Shown one piece after another: positions 58,920-64,000 of a stretch of DNA of 64,000 bases (its first letter is position 1; every line of letters starts with the position of its first letter). Source of the stretch: Microbacterium sp. LWH13-1.2 (GTDB lineage Bacteria; Actinomycetota; Actinomycetes; Actinomycetales; Microbacteriaceae); NCBI RefSeq assembly GCF_038397735.1, contig NZ_CP151635.1, forward strand, positions 2,852,001 to 2,916,000, in the 5' to 3' direction. Under the pieces are notes generated by a model. The model worked only from the letters and a program-made list of their open reading frames with translations. It made no database searches and had not been told where the DNA came from. The position numbers and the translations under genes are program-made.

Positions 58920-60275
58920 TCACTTGACGGTGAAGCCCTGCTCCTCCGCGTACGTGACGATCGTCTCCTGCAACGCGTCAGCGGCCTCGGACCCGGTCAC
59001 GGAGCCCTCATTGATCGCTGCGAGCTGCTCGTTGAACGCATCGAAGTAGTACGCGCCGAACGGCGTGTACGTCATGCCCTCGTAGCCGTTGGCAGCCGGG
59101 ACGTAGACCTCCTTGTTGGCGAGCTGTCCGTCGAAGAACGGCACCTCGTAGTTCTCGAACTCGGGCGAGTTGAGGGCCTTGAGGTTCAGCGGGAAGATGA
59201 CCTGGTTCTGCCAGCCGTCCGTGAGCGACGCGTCATCGGCGTAGACGCCGAGGGCGACCTTCGCCGCGAGCTCGGGGTTCGAGGCCTGGCTCGTCACCGA
59301 GAAGGCGGATCCGCCCCAGTTCACGTACGTCGGGTCGGCGGTGTCCCACTGCGGCAGCGGAGCGGTCGCCCAGACTCCGGCATCCTCTCCCTCGCCGACG
59401 CCGGCGCCGGTCAGGTACCCGGGGGCCCACGCGGCGGAGATGTAGGTGGCGTAGTCGCCGCCGATCACGCCGGAGACGTACTCGGGGGTGAACTGGTCCT
59501 GCGTGCCGACGAGCCCCTTCTCGACCAGTCCGTCCCAGTAGTCCAGCACCTTCTTCGATGCGTCGTCGTTCAGGGTGACCGAGATCTCCTCGGGAGTCGC
59601 GGAGTCATAGGTGAACGGCTCGGCGCCCGCCTGGTACTGCAGCGCCATCATCACCGCGGGCACGTTCGCTCCGAGGTCGCCGAACAGCGGCCCACCCGCG
59701 TCCTTGACGGTCTGCGCGGCGGCCTCGTACTCGGCCCAGGTGGTCGGAGGCGTGATGCCGTAGGTCTCGAAGATGTCCTTGCGGTAGATCATGCCCATCG
59801 GACCGCCGTCGACGGGAACGCCGTAGACGCCCTCACCGACGGAGACGTCCTTCCAGGCGCCCTCGCTGTAGTCGTCTTTGACGTCCTCGTAGCCGAACGA
59901 CGAGATGTCGACGATCGCCTCCTGCACCTGGAAGGTGGGGATGCGGTCGGCCTCGATCATGATCACGTCGGGCGCGCCGGTGCCCGCGGTGATCGCGGTC
60001 TGGAACTTGTCGTACTCGTCGCCGCCCTGGCCGACGTTGGTCCAGCAGACCTGGACGTCGTCGCTCTGCTCGTTGAAGTTGTCGACCACGAGCTCCATGT
60101 TCGGATACCAGGCCCACATCGTCACGACGGGCAGGTCGTCCTTCTGGATCTTGTTGGTGCAGTTGGTGGCGTCGCTGCCGCCGCCCTCATTCGTGCCGCC
60201 GTCGCCTGCGCACGATACGAGCGCGCCGGCCATGACGAGAGTGAGTGCCGCAGCGAGAAGTGGCTTGGTCTTCAC
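58920..60275 (-). CDS. Sugar ABC transporter substrate-binding lipoprotein (CUT1, AraN-like)
   Basis: A 451-residue family 1 binding protein. The lipobox ends at cysteine 22 (ALVSC). VTMWAWYPNMELVVDNFNEQS opens the mature domain and DVIMIEADRIPTFQVQ and VPVDGGPMGMIYRKDIFETYG follow, as in binding proteins for arabino- or xylo-oligosaccharides. The GTG at 60275, six bases after AAGGGA, is preferred to the ATG at 60329, which would put 18 polar residues before the signal peptide. Two AACGTT palindromes sit on its promoter. With GH51 in the same operon, alpha-1,5-arabino-oligosaccharides are the most likely ligand (inference). Confidence 0.91.
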   Translation of the reverse strand: MKTKPLLAAALTLVMAGALVSCAGDGGTNEGGGSDATNCTNKIQKDDLPVVTMWAWYPNMELVVDNFNEQSDDVQVCWTNVGQGGDEYDKFQTAITAGTGAPDVIMIEADRIPTFQVQEAIVDISSFGYEDVKDDYSEGAWKDVSVGEGVYGVPVDGGPMGMIYRKDIFETYGITPPTTWAEYEAAAQTVKDAGGPLFGDLGANVPAVMMALQYQAGAEPFTYDSATPEEISVTLNDDASKKVLDYWDGLVEKGLVGTQDQFTPEYVSGVIGGDYATYISAAWAPGYLTGAGVGEGEDAGVWATAPLPQWDTADPTYVNWGGSAFSVTSQASNPELAAKVALGVYADDASLTDGWQNQVIFPLNLKALNSPEFENYEVPFFDGQLANKEVYVPAANGYEGMTYTPFGAYYFDAFNEQLAAINEGSVTGSEAADALQETIVTYAEEQGFTVK

Positions 60276-60347
60276 TGTGTTTCCCTTCGGATGCTGGACT
60301 TCATTGTCATTGCTCCACTCGGTCTTCATGACTCGGAGTGGTCGGGT

Positions 60348-60404
60348 TACAACGTTGTATTTCTAACGTTGTAATTTTACCGCATGGGCACTCTCGACTG
60401 TCAA
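60348..60404 (-). promoter_or_regulatory. Promoter with two AACGTT operators upstream of the arabino-oligosaccharide transporter
   Basis: On the minus strand TTGACA (60404-60399) and TAAAAT (60379-60374) are 19 bases apart. Just downstream lie an imperfect site around AACGTT at 60365-60370 and the perfect palindrome TACAACGTTGTA at 60348-60359, with centres 14 bases apart. LacI-type repression is likely, but no regulator gene adjoins. Confidence 0.72.
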
Positions 60405-60432
60405 GAGCTGGCCCTGCTGTCTGGGGCGCCGA

Positions 60433-61386
60433 TCAGTATCTGACCGGCGCGGGGCCGAGCTCGTCGAGCAGCTGCGCCATGCGCGTGTATGCGCGGTCGC
60501 GATACTCGGTCAACGCGGCGATCTGCTCCGGCGGCGTCGCGAGGAAACCACGACCGGACTTCACTCCGAGCTCGCCCCGGTCGACGTGCTCGCGAAGCGA
60601 CGCCGGTTCGGCGAACCGCTCGGGATAGGCCTCGCCGAGCGACTGGTAGCAGAACCGGTAGACGTCGAGACCGGCGATGTCGGCGATCGCGAAGGGACCG
60701 AAGAACGGCAGACGGAAGCCGAAGGTGGTTCGCGCGATCGTGTCGATCGCCTCGGGCGATGCCACACCCTCGTCGACCAGCCTCGCGGCCTCGGTGAACA
60801 GCGCGTACTGCAACCGGTTGAGCACGAAGCCCGTGACGTCGGGGATCTCGACGCCGACCTTGCCGCACTCGGCGAGCAGGGCGGTGACCCGCGCCACCGC
60901 GCTCGGGTCGGTGCCCTCGTGCGGGATCACCTCCACCCCGGGGATGAACGTGGCCGGATTGCTGAAGTGCACGCCGAGGAACCGCTCGGGCCCGTGCACG
61001 GCCTCAGCCAACGCCGCGATCGAGATGGTCGATGTGTTGCTCCCGATCACTGCGGCGGCAGGAGCCGCCGCAGTGATCCGCCGCAGCGTCTCGTGCTTCA
61101 CGGAGAGGATCTCGGGAACCGCCTCTTCGACGATGTCGGCGTCGGTCACCGCGTCCTCTATCGACGCCGCAGCCGTCACCCGCTCGGCGATCCTCTCTGA
61201 GGCGCCGACGGGGAACAGGGATCGCCGCTCGAAGTCGGCCGCCTCGCGGATGATCCGCTCCCGGCTGTTCGACGCCTGCTCGGCTGACACATCGGCGAGC
61301 GCGACACGACGCCCCGACAGGGCGATCACCTGCGCGATGCCGCCCCCCATGTATCCGGATCCGACGACTGCCACCTGTTCGGTCAT
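60433..61386 (-). CDS. 3-hydroxyacyl-CoA dehydrogenase family protein, probably acting on a sugar acid
   Basis: A 317-residue two-domain dehydrogenase. The N-terminal Rossmann motif is VVGSGYMGGGIAQVIALSG (about residues 6-24). SNTSTISIAALAEAVHGPERFLGVHFSNPA contains the catalytic histidine typical of the family, and VTGFVLNRLQYALFTEA starts the C-terminal domain. The same fold includes L-gulonate 3-dehydrogenase (lambda-crystallin). Co-transcription with an RpiB-type isomerase and a DhaK-type kinase argues for a hydroxy-sugar-acid substrate rather than fatty acyl-CoA. The ATG at 61386 shares a base with the upstream stop (TGATG); an 81-base upstream extension has no ribosome site. Confidence 0.82.
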   Translation of the reverse strand: MTEQVAVVGSGYMGGGIAQVIALSGRRVALADVSAEQASNSRERIIREAADFERRSLFPVGASERIAERVTAAASIEDAVTDADIVEEAVPEILSVKHETLRRITAAAPAAAVIGSNTSTISIAALAEAVHGPERFLGVHFSNPATFIPGVEVIPHEGTDPSAVARVTALLAECGKVGVEIPDVTGFVLNRLQYALFTEAARLVDEGVASPEAIDTIARTTFGFRLPFFGPFAIADIAGLDVYRFCYQSLGEAYPERFAEPASLREHVDRGELGVKSGRGFLATPPEQIAALTEYRDRAYTRMAQLLDELGPAPVRY

Positions 61387-61847
61387 CACGACTCCTCCTC
61401 GATCTCGTCTATCAGTTCCACCTTGGCCGCCGACGGCGAGGCCGGGTCGAAGCGGAGGTCGAGCCACCCGTCGACGAGGGTCTTCGCCAGCTCGGGTCCG
61501 ATGACACGCGCGCCCAGCGCGAGCACCTGCGCATCGTTGCTGAGCACTGAGCGGGCGACCGAGTACGTGTCATGCGCCGTGACCGCGCGCACGCCACGCA
61601 CCTTGTTCGCCACGATCGCCATGCCCAGACCGGTCCCGCAGACGAGCAGGGCCCTGTCGGCCTCACCCGCGGCCACGTGGCGCGCGGCTTCGGCGGCGAC
61701 CCGCGGGTACGGGCTCGCGCCGGAGGCATCGACACCGACGTCGACGACCTTCGCCACCCTGTCGTCCTGCTCGAGAACCGCTCGAAGAATCTCCTTGTAC
61801 TCGTAGCCGGCGTCATCCGCGCCGATCACGATCCGCCAGCCGTTCAT
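61386..61847 (-). CDS. RpiB/LacA/LacB family sugar-phosphate isomerase
   Basis: A 153-residue isomerase of the RpiB family: GADDAGYEYKEILRAVL at the N-terminus, LVCGTGLGMAIVANKVRGVRA containing the catalytic cysteine, and AHDTYSVARSVLSNDAQVLALGARVIG. RpiB-family members next to DhaK-family kinases isomerise tetrulose 4-phosphates (erythrulose or related) in actinobacteria, which is the likeliest role here rather than ribose 5-phosphate isomerase. A strong GGAGGAGG ribosome site precedes the ATG, which overlaps the kinase stop (ATGA). Confidence 0.87.
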   Translation of the reverse strand: MNGWRIVIGADDAGYEYKEILRAVLEQDDRVAKVVDVGVDASGASPYPRVAAEAARHVAAGEADRALLVCGTGLGMAIVANKVRGVRAVTAHDTYSVARSVLSNDAQVLALGARVIGPELAKTLVDGWLDLRFDPASPSAAKVELIDEIEEES

Positions 61848-63583
61848 AAATCCTCCTCCGTGCCGCCGAGAACGACCTCGGCGACGGTCGACGCGATCAA
61901 CGCGAAGGACACCGCACCCGGGTCCGGGTGGCCGATGCTGCGCTCCGCGAGCGGTCGGGCGCGGCCCTTGCGCGGAGTCAGGGCCGCCGTGTCGCTCGCC
62001 CCCTGCCGGGCCTTCCCCGCCGCACGACCGAGCGCATCGGCCACGCTCCGGCCGTCCGCGAGAGCGGCGTCGAGTTCGCGCTCGAAGGGGAGCAGGGCGT
62101 CGAGCATGGTCTTGTCGCCCGCGGATGCTCCGCCGAGCGTCTGTATTCGGGACCGCGCCGCGGAGACGGCCGCCGGCAGAGACAGGGTGCGCGACGCGCC
62201 GCCCTCGTCGATGCAGCGACCGAGTGCCGAGATCGCGGCCCCCCACAGCGCTCCCGAGGTGCCGCCCGCGGTCTCCGACCAGGCATCCCCCGCGGCGTCG
62301 AGCACCTCGGCGAGGCCTGTCTCGTCATCGAGCGCCGACGCCGCTGCGACTGCGGCCTCCAACCCACGGGTCATGCCTATGCCGTGATCGCCGTCACCGG
62401 CGACCGCGTCGAGCTCTCCCAGGTGATCGGCCTCACGCACGACCGCGTCCCGTGCCGCAGACAGCAGTCGGCGTGCGAGTGCCGCATCGCGGCGGGACTC
62501 CGCTGTCACCGTCCGCTGACCGAGAGGCTCCTCCGACGCATCGGCGCCGGTCGCGACCTCGGCGACGGCCGGCACACCCGACCGATCGACGGCACCGCGG
62601 CGGAAGGCCGGCGAGGCCGCCGGCGCGTTCCACAGCTCTTCGAGCTCGTCATCGAGCCAGAGCAGCGTGACCGAGACCCCGCCCATGTCGAGACTCGTCA
62701 CGAGCTCACCGCAGAGAGGACTGGCCACCTCGATCCCCCTGCTGGCGAGTTCGCGGTGCAGATGCCCGAACAGGATGAAGAGCTCCTCGTACTTGGCGGT
62801 GCCGAGCCCGTTCACGATCAGCGAGACCCGAGAGGCGTGACCCTCCGGGCGCTCCTCCAGCAGCGGCTCCAGCAGGGTGACGGCGAGTTCACGGGCGCTC
62901 TGCAGCGGGACGTCGCGGATGCCGGGCTCGCCGTGGATGCCGAGCCCGATGGACATCCTCCCCTCCGGCACCTCGAACAGAGGCGATGACGCCCCGGGGA
63001 GCGTGCAGCCGGAGAACGCGACGCCGAGGGTGCGGGTCATCGCGTTGGCGCGCCTCGCGAGACGCTCGACCTCGTCGAGATCGTCCCCCCGCTCGGCGGA
63101 GGCGCCGGCGATGCGGAAGACGCACAGGTCTCCGGCGATCCCCCGCCGCTGCGTCCGATCTGCCGCAGGCGCGCTGGCGATGTCATCGGTGACGAGCACG
63201 GTGCGCACGTCCAGCCCCTTCTCGCGGAGTCGACGCTCGGCCTCTCCGAAATGGATCACGTCCCCCGCGTAGTTTCCGTAGCTGAACAGCACTCCACCGC
63301 CCGCCTCGACGGCGCGGGCGACCTGCACAGCCTGCCCGGCCGACGGTGAGGAGAAGATGTTGCCGCACACGGCGGCCGCGGGCATCCCCTCGCCCACGAC
63401 ACCGGCGAACGCCGGGTAGTGCCCGGACCCGCCTCCGATCACGACGGCGACGTGCCCGGGGGTGATCGCGGTCGCACGGGCCACACCGCCGCTCACCCTC
63501 CTCAGCTCGTCGGGATGAGCGAGGACGAGTCCATCCAGCGCCTCCTCGACGAAGGTGTCCGGATCGGCGGGCATGCGTGTCAT
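61844..63583 (-). CDS. Dihydroxyacetone kinase family protein (DhaK-DhaL fusion)
   Basis: A 579-residue ATP-dependent kinase. The DhaK half (about 1-330) has VVIGGGSGHYPAF and GNIFSSPSAGQ, and the histidine that binds the keto-sugar covalently should be in LGIHGEPGIRD. A linker of about 45 residues follows. The DhaL half (about 375-575) has AGDGDHGIGMTRG for magnesium-ATP and GGTSGALWGAAI. The single-chain layout is that of ATP-dependent dihydroxyacetone, L- or D-erythrulose kinases. With an RpiB-type and a TIM-barrel isomerase in the same operon, a tetrulose kinase role is likely (inference). The ATG start is 4 bases into the stop region of the upstream gene. Confidence 0.88.
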   Translation of the reverse strand: MTRMPADPDTFVEEALDGLVLAHPDELRRVSGGVARATAITPGHVAVVIGGGSGHYPAFAGVVGEGMPAAAVCGNIFSSPSAGQAVQVARAVEAGGGVLFSYGNYAGDVIHFGEAERRLREKGLDVRTVLVTDDIASAPAADRTQRRGIAGDLCVFRIAGASAERGDDLDEVERLARRANAMTRTLGVAFSGCTLPGASSPLFEVPEGRMSIGLGIHGEPGIRDVPLQSARELAVTLLEPLLEERPEGHASRVSLIVNGLGTAKYEELFILFGHLHRELASRGIEVASPLCGELVTSLDMGGVSVTLLWLDDELEELWNAPAASPAFRRGAVDRSGVPAVAEVATGADASEEPLGQRTVTAESRRDAALARRLLSAARDAVVREADHLGELDAVAGDGDHGIGMTRGLEAAVAAASALDDETGLAEVLDAAGDAWSETAGGTSGALWGAAISALGRCIDEGGASRTLSLPAAVSAARSRIQTLGGASAGDKTMLDALLPFERELDAALADGRSVADALGRAAGKARQGASDTAALTPRKGRARPLAERSIGHPDPGAVSFALIASTVAEVVLGGTEEDL

Positions 63584-64000
63584 GACCAGCTCCTCTCGCT
63601 GTGCTGGACGACCAGGCTCGCGCCCGGTTCGTAGTCACGCCGGGGCAGGATTCGCCGGCGCAGATAGTCGCGGTTCGCAGCGCTCATGCTCAGTCCGTCT
63701 CCGCCGTAGTGCTCCGTGCAGATGACACCCTGGAAGCCGCTGTCGATCGCCATCGCGATCGCCGAGCGGTAGTCGATGAGTCCGCTCTCGAGATAGGCCG
63801 GCAGCGTCGTGATGACCCCCGACTGCGGGTCCTCGTCCCTGGCGTAGTTCTTCACGTGCCAGAAATTGGTGAACGGGAGCGTCTGCGCCAGCAGCTCCCG
63901 CCAGTCCTCGATCGGCTCGTGCAACCGAACGAGGTTGCCGATGTCGGGGTTGAGGCCGACCTCCGCCATGCCGATCTCCTCGACGAGACGCACCGCCGAG
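63580..64000 (-). CDS. Sugar phosphate isomerase/epimerase (TIM barrel), N-terminus outside the window
   Basis: The last 139 codons of a gene whose start lies beyond position 64000. Conserved features of the xylose-isomerase-like TIM-barrel family are NPDIGNLVRL (metal-binding Asp), FWHVKNYARDED (His and following Asp/Glu, metal site) and GVICTEHYGGDG (Glu). It belongs to the same overlapping operon as the kinase (ATGA). Enzymes of this type with DhaK and RpiB homologues are known from erythritol, threitol and related C4 pathways; the exact substrate is open. Confidence 0.82.
   Translation of the reverse strand, partial: SAVRLVEEIGMAEVGLNPDIGNLVRLHEPIEDWRELLAQTLPFTNFWHVKNYARDEDPQSGVITTLPAYLESGLIDYRSAIAMAIDSGFQGVICTEHYGGDGLSMSAANRDYLRRRILPRRDYEPGASLVVQHSERSWS

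Noticed and set aside
60425..60450. GCGCCG/CGGCGC stem around the stop of the hydroxyacyl-CoA dehydrogenase-like gene as a terminator
   Set aside because: Only six pairs with a 13-base loop overlapping the coding end; not convincing.
1..64000. CRISPR arrays, tRNA or rRNA genes, insertion sequences, integrases
   Set aside because: I saw no regularly spaced repeats, no cloverleaf-like or rRNA-like stretches and no transposase or integrase coding sequence, although a computed tRNA scan would be more reliable than reading.

Overview
The window is high-GC, densely packed actinobacterial chromosome. Codon use, four LacI-family regulators, CUT1/CUT2 sugar ABC transporters, a sortase signal of the LAxTG type and a heavy use of GGATGC/GCATCC words all suggest a soil or plant-associated Microbacteriaceae, probably Microbacterium or a close relative (inference; no rRNA marker is present). 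I saw no rRNA or tRNA gene, CRISPR array, transposase or phage gene.

Layout. 1-4650: end of an unrelated gene, a nested palindrome, then a leftward valine/isobutyryl-CoA degradation operon (mmsA, acyl-CoA dehydrogenase, mmsB, enoyl-CoA hydratase). 4820-15105: a rightward sugar operon with a ribose/fructose-type ABC transporter, two aldo/keto reductases, a ThuA-like protein, a LacI regulator and a GH42 beta-galactosidase. 15165-21197: one very large secreted amylase-pullulanase fusion with its own palindromic operators. 21618-25425: thiolase, a membrane-anchored ABM-domain protein, and a divergent LysR / DJ-1-PfpI pair. 25537-31598: the L-arabinose operon araD-araB-araA-epimerase with a LacI-type regulator. 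31656-38785: an extended SDR, a LacI regulator, a CUT1 transporter and a GH127 beta-L-arabinofuranosidase. 38802-41183: a four-gene overlapping operon that looks like a type VII secretion polymorphic toxin, its immunity protein and two small WXG100/EspC-like partners. 41359-48898: a CUT2 (YtfQRT/YjfF-like) furanose transporter operon headed by its LacI regulator and carrying two paralogous double ATPases. 49054-60275: arabinan/arabinoxylan utilisation, with a cell-wall-anchored GH43 enzyme, an alditol oxidase, cytoplasmic GH5 and GH51 enzymes and a CUT1 transporter. 60433-64000: a short operon with a hydroxyacyl-CoA-dehydrogenase-like enzyme, an RpiB-type isomerase, a dihydroxyacetone-kinase-family enzyme and the end of a TIM-barrel isomerase, probably for four-carbon sugars or branched sugar acids.

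How it works together. Most of the window reads as a plant cell-wall polysaccharide island. Surface or secreted enzymes (GH43, amylopullulanase) cut arabinan, arabinoxylan and starch outside. ABC transporters import the pieces. Cytoplasmic GH42, GH51, GH127 and GH5 release monosaccharides. The ara operon sends L-arabinose to xylulose 5-phosphate. Control appears local and mostly by LacI-type repressors. At least four distinct palindromic operator types lie on or next to predicted promoters, and one type (TGTTACCGGTAACA) recurs at three promoters, tying the furanose transporter to the GH43 gene. The items I find most worth a second look are the toxin operon, the 515-base leader with a short ORF and hairpins in front of the GH43 gene, the shared operator regulon, the double-ATPase transporter and the codon-overriding GGATGC word.
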